DNA of 64,000 nt from Calliphora vicina (GCF_958450345.1 NC_088782.1:67422501-67486500); one strand, 5' to 3'. Positions 23,951 through 34,818 are shown, counted from the first letter of the stretch. Made by a program: numbers and translations. The notes: a model not told the origin generated them from the sequence alone.

Positions 23951-24983
23951 ACGTAACGGCCCTTAAGGAAACGGAACGGAGAATTTGCAACATCTTCTGA
24001 GGAACATGTCAATGATTGGGCTGATTTCTACATTGACGTATTATCCGCAAATGGGCACAATGTTCAGACCAGCTGCGACTGTGAATCACATTAAGATGAT
24101 CCAAATATATCTTCTGACTGTCTCACCGTAGATGAGATCACAAACTCGATCAATAGCCTCAAGTCCAACTGGTGTATATGGAATATCTGGTGAATTATTA
24201 AAGGCAGACTCTCATCCGCACCTTCTGGGAAAACGAAAGTCTACCTGACGAATTGATAGAAGGCTTAGTGATAAACATCCCAAAGAAGGGTATTACTTTA
24301 CGTCGTTCACAAGGTCATCGCTTAAATAATCGCCAAAAGGATCTTCATTATGATGACGCCATCATTAAGACAATATTCAGACCCTACAAATCCACCATCA
24401 ACCATATAAACTTTCTCCGTGTTATCGTCTAGCAGTCTGTGAAATGGCGATCATCACTTTATATGTGCTTTATAGATTTCGAGAAAGACTTCGATAAACT
24501 AAACCACAGTGTGATTTAGAGCGCACAAAGGTGTAAATACGTCGTCCCACTTAAACTTATCTCACTTATTAGGTACCTTTACCAGAATGCTAACTGCCAA
24601 ATTAAACACCGTTAAGTGCAAAGTAGAACTGTAAAGGTTGAAATCGGTGCTCGACAAGGCTGTATATTATCACCACTTCTGTTTAATATAGGCTTAGATA
24701 CAATTCTACGAAGTGCTCTCCAAAACGGCAAGCGAATTACATGGGGACTTTAAGGTTGTTTTGGTTCACAGCTTCTCAGACCTTTCATCAAATCTGCGAA
24801 ACATAAATTCTCCTAAAACCAAAATTCTCCGAGTTAATGCAATATCCCAAGAGTTATTTAAAATAAGCAATACTCAGGCATTTTTGCCACCTTGGGAGCA
24901 TAATTTAAAAAAAACGTCTGGTCCGTTGAAGACATTAACAACCGTGTAGAGAAAGCGAGACAAACTTTCGGTATCATGGCCAT

Positions 24984-26249
24984 TAGAGTGTCTCTTTTTT
25001 GAAATGTTGAACCTTTAACCTCTAAATCGTGAAGGTCAAGGGTAAAATTTTTCAATATTTGGTATTTATAATGGAAAAATAGCGAAATTTTATATATTTT
25101 TGGGCCGATTTTGATGAAACTTAAGAAAAATATAACATGAAGTCTAGTATTTACAATAACAGTACAAAAATGGAAATTAACCCTTAAGAGCACTTTGGGT
25201 CCAAATGACGCTGAACTTTTAAAATCACGAAAAACACAGTCATTTTGACCCCAAGTGCTCTTAAGGGTTAATTTCCATTTTTTTAAATACTAATAGACTT
25301 CATTTTATATTTTTCTTAAGTTACATCAAAATCAGCCCAAAAATATATAATATTTCGCTATCTCTCCATGAAAAATTACAAATATTGAAAAATTTGACCT
25401 TTGACCCTCAAGGTTTAAGGCTTAGCGTTTTCCGATAAAACATTTAGACTATATTTAAATTGACCTGGACTGTAATATTCTGAATTGGTTTTACTTAAAA
25501 ATTATAACAGTAAGGAAATTCGGCTCATTCGCCAAAATATGGCCAAAAAATTAGTTTTTCTCGAAAATCGCAAAATTTAAATCGCAGGTACGGAATAACT
25601 ATAGGAGGTATTAACATACTTTTCTTTGACGTTTTTATTCCCTATTATGTTGTGAATAAATCCACAAGTGATGATAAAAAAATTCTGAAATTTGTTTAAC
25701 AAAATTTTTAAAAATTTGAAATTGGATTTTTGAAACTGCCGTTAAAAAATATATATTTTTTTGGTTATACCTGCGAATAGGTTAACTGTATCCAATGAAG
25801 ATAAAAACTCATATACAAGTAAATATGGATATATTTTAAGTAAGAATAAACTTTTGTTTTAATATTTCTCAAAATATGTTAATTTTGTTGCTACATTTCT
25901 TGTTCAAGTGGCCTGAGACACGTTAATGGCCTGGCGATTTTTTAATAACTTTAAAATTTTTTAACCAATTTTGTGTTTTATATCTTATTAGAACGACAAT
26001 TGCTTACACTTTTCTATTCTTTTAAATTAAATTGCAAAAGTAATTAATTAATGGCAAAATTTTTACAAAAACTGAAAAAATTGCATTTTTCCCCTTGTAA
26101 ATGCACCTCAAAACTAAATCGAAAGTCGGCACGGGTTTCCCTTCTTAGAACAAGCTACATTTTTTTTTGTGGAAGTTTAGGTCATTACGAAAGTTTTCAG
26201 CGGGTACTGTTTCAACATTTCAAAAAATTTAATTCTAAGGGACACTCTA
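24984..26249. mobile_element. hAT-like non-autonomous element (TAGAGTGTC family, complete copy 2)
   Basis: The termini are TAGAGTGTC and GACACTCTA. The perfect 8-bp direct repeat ATGGCCAT flanks it at 24976-24983 and 26250-26257. An 8-bp duplication and ends fitting the hAT consensus YARNG point to hAT. Subterminal sequence also matches: 'tttttgaaatgttga' follows both ends. It has no transposase (1266 bp) and contains a ~410-bp internal palindrome. Fragments recur at 1-235 and 35584 onward. Confidence 0.82.
25011..25420. repeat. Internal palindrome of the hAT-like element
   Basis: The arms extend from about 25011 to 25200 and 25245 to 25420. Landmarks are 'ttaacccttaagagcacttt' opposite 'agtgctcttaagggttaa', 'tatatttttgggc.gattttgatg' opposite its partner, and 'gaaggtcaagggt' opposite 'accctcaagg'. 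The loop of about 50 bases contains 'gacgctgaact'. The arms show many mismatches, so it is older than the 3710 foldback. Confidence 0.8.
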
Positions 26250-26500
26250 ATGGCCATACATTGAGAAGGCACAAGAAATACAATTGAGTGGAATCCACAA
26301 TACAGCAGAAGAAGGGGAGAAGGCAAATTAACGCAGAAATATCCATAATGGATAAGGGCTGGAGCCACTGTTGCCAGATTTGCCGATTAATCGGCATTTT
26401 GGCGGTTTTTGATGGAAAAATTGCAAAGTGCGATTTGGCGATTTTAGTACTCAAAATGACGATTTTATGAAAAGTCTATATTTACATCAAGGTTTTCATA

Positions 26501-26764
26501 TCGCACACCCAGTTCAAAAGTGACACAACTCAAAATGAATTTGTCGGGTTATATAAACCCGAAAAATTAATTCTACGCTTAAACTATGCACAATCCACTT
26601 GTTTATCTATACAAAAGATATCAATGTATTCTGTTGTTGGTAACTGTGGATAAAAAACACTAATATCTTTCATTATGTTTCAATTGGTATATATGTATGT
26701 ATTTATTTTCGATTTCTGAAAAATTAAAATTTTGAGTTGTGTCATTTTTGAACTGGGTGTGCGA
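26501..26764. mobile_element. 264-bp TIR MITE (TCGCACACCCAG family, copy 1)
   Basis: TCGCACACCCAGTTCAAAAG at 26501 is matched by its reverse complement ending at 26764, and the TIR extends about 35 bp with a few mismatches. Flanking 4-mers are CATA and TATA. A second copy with perfect CATG flanks is at 33706-34646. It is non-coding and lies within the hAT-like element. Confidence 0.85.
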
Positions 26765-27179
26765 TATAATCTTTTAATTAACAAATAGAATGAATACAAA
26801 TTGAACCGTAATTGTTTTTATAAGAAAGAAGATTATATAGAAGATCATAATCCGAATTTAAAGAGCTTAAATTACTTGATTTGAATAATTTAATGAATAA
26901 AAATGTAAAATGTTTGTTAAGACTTTGAAAAAAATTGTGAGATTTTAATTTTAGTCGTCCGCCTACTTGAAAGATTTCTATAAACCTATACTAAATAATT
27001 ATTAAAGTTAATTAAGCCTGGTACTTGATTTTCCCGAAATTGAAACATTATTAGTCTGAATTTCGTATAAGTCCTAAACGTTTCTAAATTGTTTTTGTAC
27101 ATGACTTAGTATTCGCGATATATGTAAGTCGTAGCTTTTTGCAAATCTTTCAGACTTTTGAAAGCCGATCTTCCAGAAT

Positions 27180-27395
27180 TTAATTAGCAACCGAACCAGA
27201 ACCATACCTGTTGTACCATTCATGTTTGTAAGTTATTTAGAGCCTTTGGAATGTTTATTTCAACAGACAGACGAACATCGAAATATCGACTACTCTATTT
27301 ATATGGATCGTAAATGAAAAATGTGGAAAATAATAACGTTATGATAAACTTATACATACATACCCATACCACTCATGGTGAAGAGTGTGCACGCA
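27180..27395 (+). mobile_element. Degenerate mini-me-like 3' fragment (copy G)
   Basis: 'acagacagacgaacatcgaaatatcgact', 'aaatgaaaaatgtgg', 'aacttata' and 'cataccactcatggtgaagag' match the 3' third of copies B, D and F. It is nested in the 26366-27632 element. Confidence 0.6.
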
Positions 27396-27866
27396 TTTAA
27401 TTTTTGTATGCAAATATTAAATAATTCTTATTATATAATATTTTATAACATTAATTCTTTTAATATATGAATTCTTTATTAGATTTTAAGTTTTTTCTAA
27501 AATTTCGCAAAAAAAAACTACGTATTTTAATGTTTTCCGATTTTTTGACGATTTCAAAAATATTTTGCCGATTTTGACGATTTTTTTAGTCCAATTTGGA
27601 CGATTTTATACCAAAATTATCTGGCAACAGTGGCTGGAGCAAAGTGAGAGCATTAGAACAATACAGGAATATGTTCAACCAATTAATTGAGGCCCAATGC
27701 TCATTATAGGATCAAGAAAAATGAAGAATGGTATGGATTACAATTGTGGTCTTATAAACAAATAAATCATTCGTAAATTGTGAAACTCAAGCGAATATTT
27801 GTGTATAAATCTTATTTCTGTAAAAAATCTTGTTATTCTAAATTCCGACTGACTAATCTTTTTAAA

Positions 27867-30121
27867 TTTTTTTTTTTTTTTTTTTTTTTTCATAAGTATT
27901 TATTTAAAAAATTAGTTTAATACAATTCATTATAAGATGTCTCGCGCCACATGTGGCTTAAAGAGACAAGTTGGCAATATTAAATAGACTTTTAATACAT
28001 GTTACATAAAAAAAACCATTATTAATTATTTACAATTATTTAAAAATTTGTTTTTTAGTATTAGTAAAGAAGCATTTCTAAGTTTTGCAAAATATACCAT
28101 TTTATGTTTTTCTTGAATGTTGATAAACGATTGCAGTCTTTCAAGTTACTTGGTAAATTGTTAAAGTTTACACTGCCGGCATAGTCTAATCTTTGTTTGG
28201 TAGTTTCCAATCTGCACCTAGGTATTCTAAGATTATAAATGTTTCTTGTATTAAATCTGTTTTGATTTCTATAAAATTTTACGGATCTATGTCCAATATT
28301 ATGAAGTGATTTGTATGTATAGAACAATATATGTTTTAAATATATTCCATATATAGGTAATGTTGTTTTGCAATAATCCTTGAACAAAGAATATGTATTA
28401 TGTCTTGAATTTAGATTATACACACATTTCAAAGCTTTATTTTGTACTGATTGTAAAGACTTTAATTCATTCGACTTTTTATAGGCATATGCTATAGCAA
28501 GGTACTCTAAACGACTATGAATTAAGGCATTGTAAATCAACATTTTTGTCTTGATGTTGAGTTTTCTTTTTAATTTAAATAGAACACCGACCGCCGATGC
28601 AACCTTAGTTTTCAGTGATTTAATATGTGAATCCCAAGTTAAATTACTTTTTAAAACTATACCCAAATATTTGATTTCATGCTCCTCACTTTTGACATTT
28701 CCATCGACATAAATGCTGAAATTATTATTAATGCTATGTGAATGTGGTCTAAAACGTATTAATTTCGTTTTATTTGCATTTATAACAAGCCCATTTATAC
28801 GTGAAAATTCAAAAATTAAAGCAGAATCTCTCTCCATTTGTGTTTTTAAAGCTATGTCATGTTTGTAGGGATAAAATAGTGCGATGTCATCAGCAAACAT
28901 TATAATTTTACCAGTAAGACCTAGATTGTTGATATCATTTAAATATATCATAAAAAGAAGAGGCCCAAGGACACTTCCTTGTGGAACACCACAATTTATA
29001 GGAAGAATTGAACTTCTTTCTCCACCAATTTCAACATATTGTCTCCTATTGGACAAAAAACTTCTAATAAGCTCCAGTTCATCTCCAAGAAAACCATAGT
29101 ATTTTAGCTTATCAAGTAAAATTTTATGATCAACCAAATCGAATGCTTTGCTAAAATCATAAAATATACCTGCCACCCCACAAAAACCTTTATCTAAACC
29201 TTCACATATTGTATTAATTACATTGACCACAGCTTCGTCCGTCCCACTTCCCTTAACATATCCAAACTGATTTTTACTTAACAAAGACGCATTCTCCAGA
29301 AACTCAAGGAACTGAGAATGAATTATTTTTTCGAAGATCTTATCTATAGTTGATAACAAAGCAATTGGTCTGTATTGTTCAACTTTTCTAGAATTGTGTG
29401 TCTTAGGTATGGGAATTATTTTATGCAATTTCAGAGCTTCGGGATAGATGGAAGTATTTAACATTGTGTTAAAAATTGTTAATATATGAGGTGATAATAT
29501 ATCACAACAGTTTGTAAGTATTTTCGAAGAAATATTGTCATGACCTGAGCTTTTAGACGTATTTAAAGCCATAATTACGCTTTGTACCTCATTTATGGTT
29601 ATAGATTTAAAATGAAAACGTGTGTTACTCTGTCTTAGAGTCCTCAATAAATTGCATGAGTCATTAGAATAAGTTGTAATACCTTGTTTTAACAAATTAA
29701 CCGAATTTACAAAGTATTCATTTAAAAGAGTACATTTCAATTTATTGTCATCTACACTTAAACCCCTGCTATCAACTATGCTGACCACTCTATCATTAGA
29801 TCGACCCATAACATTATTTAAAAACCTCCAGCAACTCTTTGCATCACCCCCAAATCTTAATAAATTATTTTCATAATAGAAATTCATAGATTCCCTTGTA
29901 GCTCTTCTTATTACTTTACTAATTCTCTTTAATCTATCAGCTATACCTGTATCATTTCTTTTATTTCTTCTAAGTTTTAACAGTTTATTTTTAATTTCCA
30001 TTAAATTCCATAAATTATCATTTATCCATGGAGCCAGATCACATTTTATTAGTTTATTTGTCCTGATTTCTGAAGTGCCAGCGGTAACAGCATTGTTTAT
30101 AATATTAATTACCATATGGCC
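27867..30121 (-). mobile_element. 5'-truncated CR1/L2-like LINE insertion with A-tail
   Basis: The plus-strand T-run at about 27867-27890 is a 24-nt A-tail on the minus strand, preceded by an AATAAA-like signal ('ttaaataaatacttatg'). The inserted LINE extends up to about 30118, where similarity to coding sequence ends abruptly at an in-frame stop a few codons upstream. Flanks share only the short and imperfect GACTAATC/GCCTAATC, so the target duplication is tentative. The open RT frame and intact tail indicate a recent insertion. Confidence 0.82.
28061..30115 (-). CDS. Non-LTR retrotransposon reverse transcriptase ORF, 684 codons, N-terminus truncated
   Basis: This is the longest open frame in the window. 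RT landmarks in order: LAPWINDNLWN (residue ~27, EN-RT linker); LNTSKSSGHDNISSKIL (~184-200); LHKIIPIPK and VEQYRPIALLST (~230-256); NQFGYVKGSGT (~282-292); GIFYDFSKAFDLVDH (motif A, ~316-330, Asp320 and Asp326); NCGVPQGSVLGPLLF (motif B, ~384-398); IMFADDIALFY (motif C, ~405-415). YLGI and the thumb follow. The C-terminus has LEYLAIAY, LQSVQNKALK and NLPSNLKD, a layout seen in CR1/L2/Kiri-type LINEs. All three catalytic Asp are present. The endonuclease and any ORF1 are absent, so the ATG at 30115 is an internal Met exposed by 5' truncation rather than a true start. Clade placement is inferred from motif style. Confidence 0.9.
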   Translation of the reverse strand: MVINIINNAVTAGTSEIRTNKLIKCDLAPWINDNLWNLMEIKNKLLKLRRNKRNDTGIADRLKRISKVIRRATRESMNFYYENNLLRFGGDAKSCWRFLNNVMGRSNDRVVSIVDSRGLSVDDNKLKCTLLNEYFVNSVNLLKQGITTYSNDSCNLLRTLRQSNTRFHFKSITINEVQSVIMALNTSKSSGHDNISSKILTNCCDILSPHILTIFNTMLNTSIYPEALKLHKIIPIPKTHNSRKVEQYRPIALLSTIDKIFEKIIHSQFLEFLENASLLSKNQFGYVKGSGTDEAVVNVINTICEGLDKGFCGVAGIFYDFSKAFDLVDHKILLDKLKYYGFLGDELELIRSFLSNRRQYVEIGGERSSILPINCGVPQGSVLGPLLFMIYLNDINNLGLTGKIIMFADDIALFYPYKHDIALKTQMERDSALIFEFSRINGLVINANKTKLIRFRPHSHSINNNFSIYVDGNVKSEEHEIKYLGIVLKSNLTWDSHIKSLKTKVASAVGVLFKLKRKLNIKTKMLIYNALIHSRLEYLAIAYAYKKSNELKSLQSVQNKALKCVYNLNSRHNTYSLFKDYCKTTLPIYGIYLKHILFYTYKSLHNIGHRSVKFYRNQNRFNTRNIYNLRIPRCRLETTKQRLDYAGSVNFNNLPSNLKDCNRLSTFKKNIKWYILQNLEMLLY

Positions 30122-31555
30122 TAATCATGTATACTATTTGTGTCAAAATATTGTAGTTACACTGTAGAATTTTAACTAAATATCGACAATATTCTCAATA
30201 GAGGACATTTGCATCTAGTTGGGCTGTTGGTTGCTCGGTGGTTACATGTTAAAGGTCTCTAATGTTGCCAGCAACAAAACGGTTGTTGTCCAGTTATGTA
30301 GCTCTAGTCATACCAATGTAAAGTGTTTACTGCAGTTATAGAAGTAGTAGTTGTTGTTGTTGTTGGTAATGACTGATCCATGCCGTGGTGTTGGTTGCTA
30401 GTACTAGTTCTAGTAGTGGTAGTAGTTGCTGTTGCATTTAGTTAGTTGACTTGTGTTCAAGTTGTACATAATAACTGCATGTTTATCAAATTAACCGGGT
30501 GCAACACTAACAGTATGACTAACATTTATGTGTTTGTACGTGCGAATGTACTAAATATGTCTATGTCCCAACACTGTGTTGGCCACTCCTTGTTGTCAAC
30601 TTGCTACATCAGCAGCAACAACAATAACAACAACGTTAGTCCTACTGTTAAGACTATGGCCTCGTACGCTTCCTATTTACACTTCAACTTCAACATTTAT
30701 GTGGCTTGTACTCGTATGTAGATGTGAAAATGTGTTTGTTTTTCGTTATTCTTGTCTTCGGTGAAAACATCCTTTGGCTCAGTTCAGTGTTGCATTTTTT
30801 CAACATGTGCAACAAACTGTATTTATGTTGCTTATTTTACACCTATTGACTGCATGTATCTTTTTTTTTTTTTGCTAATAAATATTTTGTTTCCCCTCTT
30901 GTTGTAGTTATGCTCCCGCTGTTCATCTTGTTGTTGTTGCTGCTGATGGTGCAGCATTGTGGTCGATATTATGTCTGTTGTGTTTACAGCAAAACAGCAG
31001 TTAAGCATTTAATGTTTTCATGTTCCCCCCGAACGAGTACAAACAAACAAACAAATCTACAATGCTTGTATTTGACAAAAGATGCAACATTTTTAGCATT
31101 ATTGCAGGTTCAAAAAATTATTGTTGGCCGTAGGCAACATTCGATTTTGCTGTATTTGCATACGATGCTCATTGCTGTTGCAATTTGATGACATTATGTC
31201 ATTAGGTAGAGGTGTTGTAGGTAAATTGTGTTGGTTGGCTTTGATTTTTCAAGAGGTGAGCAACACACCAGCATGTTTATGTTGCAAACATGGTTGTTTA
31301 TTTGTTGTTTTGCCTGGCTTGTTAAAAATCAATTCAATAAATGCTGTGGCATGTTGATGTTGAGGTAAATACAAAACAATTGTTACTGGGAGTTTTGTTT
31401 TCGATGTTAATTTTTTAATCGATTAAGAAAATTAATATATAAAAGAGGGTACGTTCCCAGAGCTCAATTATGTCCATAATAAAATCGGTCATCATTACTG
31501 GCTTTTTAGGATTCCCTTTCCCGAATCACTGTCATAATTGTATTTTTAAATAAAA
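30122..31555. other. Single-copy-looking DNA rich in GTT/CAA trinucleotides
   Basis: Runs of GTTGTTGTT and GTAGTAG (30345-30430) and CAACAACAATAACAAC (30613-30635) occur. Several short overlapping ORFs (30446-31357, plus) translate these and show no domains. This resembles host intronic DNA rather than transposon sequence. Confidence 0.45.
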
Positions 31556-31559
31556 CAGG

Positions 31560-32190
31560 TCTTATTAGTAAACATTCATGAATGCTGTGGCAATTAGGGG
31601 TACTCCTAGGATTATGATGAACTAATGATGCATCATGATGTGGTAGTAATAAGAGGGAAATTTCCAACACACTTGCAGTGGTGATAGAATGTACTCACAA
31701 GTTACTGAATCAATAGTCCACTAAATGATAACTTAGTGTTAATCAACAGAAAACCCAAATAGTACTCTTCACAAGGAAAAGATTACCTACCTAAAAATGG
31801 GGGAAGATGTCATGATGCTATCGAAGGAGGCAAAATTCTTGAGAGTAATATTTGATAATAACTTAATCCATAACTTAATCCGAATCTAAAGGAGTGAGTA
31901 ATGAACATAGTAGGGCATAATATTCACCTCAACCGAAGGATTCTGGAATTGCATTCGCTTCACTTATATATTAAGGAATACGTTTTAAGAACACAAACTA
32001 GGCTAAGCCAGAATGAAGAATGGCGGATCAGTAAAACTGGGTACTCATCGCCATTTAAATTATAACATCATCAGAACTGACTTCTAAACATCACAAATTT
32101 GTTGGAATAATGAGAGTATACCGAATACCATAGGAGAATTAGAAGATCAATAATCTGAATCTCAAAGAAGGAGAATGATACAGACAGTGG
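31560..32190 (+). pseudogene. R1/LOA/I-type LINE reverse transcriptase relic
   Basis: The best-preserved part is LSVNQQKTQIVLFTRKRLP, followed after a shift by MMLSKEAKFLRVIFDNNL. These correspond to the 'L.VNP.KTe.VLFTRK' and 'lskeaKyLGViLD.kL' blocks just after the catalytic YADD in R1/LOA/I-superclade elements. Upstream, REISNTLAVVIECTHKLLNQ fits the amphipathic helix following YADD, although the catalytic box itself is lost. Downstream, degraded ARMKNGGSVKLGTHRHL lies where the RT-RNase H linker would be. Many stops are present; no RNase H domain was seen here. Confidence 0.6.
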
Positions 32191-32326
32191 TAGTTTCTGT
32201 GAAAATTTAGCATTACACATTTCTGTAATCATTAAATCTTAGCTGATAATGATATGTATTTTGCAATACCAGTAACTTACTTTTTTGCAAATTTTGTTCA
32301 GTAGTCAGTAAAAATTTACTGATAAT

Positions 32327-33280
32327 AAAATTTATTTATTATTTATTTATTTATTTACTATCAAAAATCATTAGGTTTCTTAATTCTAGACAATTTTGAG
32401 TTACTATCATATAAGATATTACGACAAATATATACAAGATTTATAAAATAATTACATACTTATGAATAATAATCAAGTTTATAGGAAAAAGATAGAGAGA
32501 AAAAACCTATATTTAATATCACAATATGAATGTTTTGGGAAATTCTAGAATCAGTAACTAATGGAATCTATACCTGTGCGTATAGAGCCAATTAAATAAT
32601 GTTATGCAAACTTCTCAAATGGGCAAAATTTGACCTACTGCATCTTTCATTGAATGTCAGAGTCAAGTCATTAATTAATGTTTCAATAGTTTTTTGTCCC
32701 GACATTCTGTGTAGTTCCAAAGTAGAAAACCGTTTTGGCAAGTTGTATATGATCTTTAGATTTTTGTTCTGAATTATTTGTAGTCGCTTTTTGTGAGTTT
32801 TCGCGCAATCCCTTCAAACAGCACAACCGTATGTGAGGATTGGTCTAATACATAAGTTATATAAAAGAAGTTTATTCTTAACACTTAATTTTGATTTTCT
32901 ATTAAAAAGTGGAAATAACGCACGTCCACAACGAACCGATCGTAGGCACACATTTTGTAAGTGTTCTTTGAAGGTCAATTTATCATCAAGTATTATGCCT
33001 AAGTACTTTATTGATTTAGAAAAAACAAGTTGAGTTCCTTGTGCAGACAACCTGAGTGAGGGAATTCTTTTTGGGGATTTGTTAAATGGAAATAGTATTG
33101 CCTGGGTTTTTTCCTCATTAATTTGGTGAAATATTTTGTTGAAAACTCTAAAGCTTTTTGCATACGCTTAACAATTGCGTTTGAGACTTTTCCATTATAG
33201 ATGAAGGCGCTGTCATCGGCATAAAATGCTATATCAACATTCGCCGAAATCTTAAAGTCTGAAGTGTAAAGACTATAAAG
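32327..33280 (-). pseudogene. Jockey-like LINE relic with TAAA-repeat tail
   Basis: Reading minus from about 33280, LYSLYTSDFKIS-NVDIAFYADDSAFI contains an intact catalytic YADD. After a frameshift comes EEKTQAILFPFNKSPKR and then the open stretch 32814-33050 with KYLGIILDDKLTFKEH, NKLLLYNLCIRPILTYGCAV. The tail of the element is an AAAT/TAAA repeat (plus strand TTTA-rich, about 32327-32360). The 5' boundary abuts exactly the truncated left arm of the palindromic element at 33281. Motifs after the RT are decayed and no Jockey APWYV block is evident, so Jockey is a best guess. Confidence 0.65.
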
Positions 33281-33705
33281 TTTCCCAACTCTGGCACATT
33301 CTTATTGTTAATCGGCATAAGAAACCATGTGATCTTTACATTTTAGATATAAACTGTGTTCAGAAAATTTATGTATAATCTTACGGAGAACATTTTTGTA
33401 GAATATATTAACCCTCTAAATCCTCAAGACATGTGCCTTTTTTGTCCTTCTTATAAAAAAGAGCATAAAACACAATTAAAACAGGGATTTAAGGGGTTAA
33501 AATGTTCCGCAAAAATATTATCCGTGAAATTTTACTATAAGTCCCTGAGTACACCAAAACGGAAAATTCAACCAGAAAGTCAGAAATAAGACACAACAAA
33601 AGAGAGCCTAGGGTTAATTACGCATTTATTAAGAATTTAATTTTAAAGTACATTTTACATAAATTTGCTGAACAGAGTTTATACCTAAAATGTAAGGATC
33701 ACATG

Positions 33706-34646
33706 TCGCACACCCAGTTCAAAAGTGACACAACTTAAAATTTTAATTTTTCAGATATACCAATATATACCAATTGAAACATAATGAAAGATATTAGTGT
33801 TATTTTAGCAACACTTAACAACAACGGAATGCACTGTTATTTATACCCTACACCACCATAGTGGGTGGGATCGATCACATCGTTTAATCACTTTCTGAGT
33901 CGATTAAACGATGTACGTCCGGCCGTCTGTCCATGTAAACCTTGTGCGCAAAGTACAGGTCGCAATTTTTAAGATATGTCGATAAAATTTGGTACATATA
34001 ATTTTTTCCGCCCAAGGACCACGCCTATTGAAAATAGCTGAAATCGGGCCGTTATTTCACCTTGCCCCCATACAAATGTCCTCCCGAAATTGGACTTTAT
34101 CGGTCATAAATGTTTAATTTACGCAGGTATATACACAAATTTCGCTGCAAATAATTTTTATATATACAACATTCATGACACCAAATTTTGTTACGATCGG
34201 TCCATAATTAGTCATAGTTCCAATAAAAACCCGCTTCCGAAAATCACATTAACGTGCATAAATCTCTTAAAAATGTTGGTATACACACAAAATTCAACGT
34301 AAATTACTTTCATATAGACATAAATCACACGACCTAATTTCATGGTGATCGATCCATAATTGGTCATAGCTCCCATATAAGGCCCACTTCCGAAAATCCT
34401 CAAAACATAAATTATTGAAATTTTAAAAGAAAAATGTTTTTGCTATTTTACTTAGTGTAGGGTTTTTGCTATTTTACTTAGTGTGGGGTATTATATGGTC
34501 GGGCTTGACCGACCATACTTTCTTACTTGTTTTTGTATAGATAAACAAGTGTATTCTGCATAGTTTAAGCTCATAATTCATTTTTCGGGTTTATATAACT
34601 CGAAAAATTAATTTTGAGTTGTGTCACTTTTGAACTGGGTGTGCGA
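33706..34646. mobile_element. TIR MITE (TCGCACACCCAG family, copy 2) with mini-me-like insert
   Basis: Termini match the 26501-26764 copy. The perfect CATG duplication flanks it at 33702-33705 and 34647-34650, and the uninterrupted copy of the host palindrome at about 50520 has a single site there. About 690 bp of the 941 bp is the nested mini-me-like copy C; without it the MITE is about the size of copy 1. Confidence 0.88.
33841..34534 (-). mobile_element. mini-me-like repeat, copy C (inverted)
   Basis: It is the reverse complement of copy A: starts 'ttataccctacaccaccatag', contains 'cactttctgagtcgattaaacgatg', the GTCC-type core ('gtccggccgtctgtcc'), two internal units, and ends with the GGTCGGGCTTGACCGACC hairpin and 'cttacttgttttt'. 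The tetranucleotide run is short here. Confidence 0.82.
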
Positions 34647-34818
34647 CATGGTTTCTTATTAACAATAAGAATATGTTAGAGTTGGGAAACTTTAACCCCC
34701 CCTCAAATGAAATTCAGATGTAAACATTCAAAACGCTGATACACGTGTCTTTTTTTGTCTCCTCTATTAACATTTATTGGTCGGACCTTGTAATTATTTT
34801 TTGTGTTGTACAGTGTTA

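Larger units (their letters stand above)
26366..27632. mobile_element. hAT-like non-autonomous element with 8-bp TSD GCTGGAGC
   Basis: The perfect 14-bp terminal inverted repeat CACTGTTGCCAGAT lies at both ends. The 8-bp direct repeat GCTGGAGC stands at 26358-26365 and 27633-27640. Without the 1267-bp insert plus one repeat copy the flanking LINE reads KGWSKVRALEQY in frame. Size, TIR and 8-bp duplication fit hAT-type elements; P-type elements also make 8-bp duplications. AT-rich subterminal repeats of 'gattttgacgatttt' type lie near both ends. There is no transposase. Two other repeats are nested inside (26501-26764 and 27180-27395). Confidence 0.85.
23960..27709 (+). pseudogene. RTE-like LINE reverse transcriptase split by two hAT-like insertions
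   Basis: On the plus strand it reads, with stops and shifts, NGEFATSSEEHVNDWADFYIDVL and then TVDEITNSINSLKSN. After LPDELIEGLVINIPKKG come ALYIDFEKDFDKLNHSVI (RT motif A) and ARQGCILSPLLFNIGLDTILR (motif B). KTKILRVN and the join VE-KARQTFGIM follow; the FADD-box block appears to be deleted before 24720. After the 24984-26249 insertion it resumes as GHTLRRHKKYN, V(E)STIQQKKGRR and KGWS. After the second insertion (26366-27632) it continues in frame as KVRALEQYRNMFNQLIEAQCS before a stop at 27707-27709. The end is the same tail as at 14447. Removing the two inserts and one duplication copy each restores continuity, which fixes their boundaries. Confidence 0.82.
33281..34815. mobile_element. 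Palindromic CACTA-like element, copy 2 (left end missing, with nested inserts)
   Basis: It matches 49645-50707. The left arm starts at 33281 within the element ('tttcccaactctggcacattc'), so about 120 bp of the terminus is missing. The right arm runs interrupted to 34815, ending GTTGTACAGTG followed by TTA. Landmarks are 'accctctaaatcctcaagacatg', 'accaaaacggaaaattcaacc' and 'ttggtcggaccttgtaa'. The right arm is broken at 33706-34646 by a TIR MITE. It has no transposase. Confidence 0.8.

Noticed and set aside
27867..30121. Firm target-site duplication for the CR1/L2-like LINE
   Set aside because: Only GACTAATC versus GCCTAATC is shared, with one mismatch; too weak to claim.
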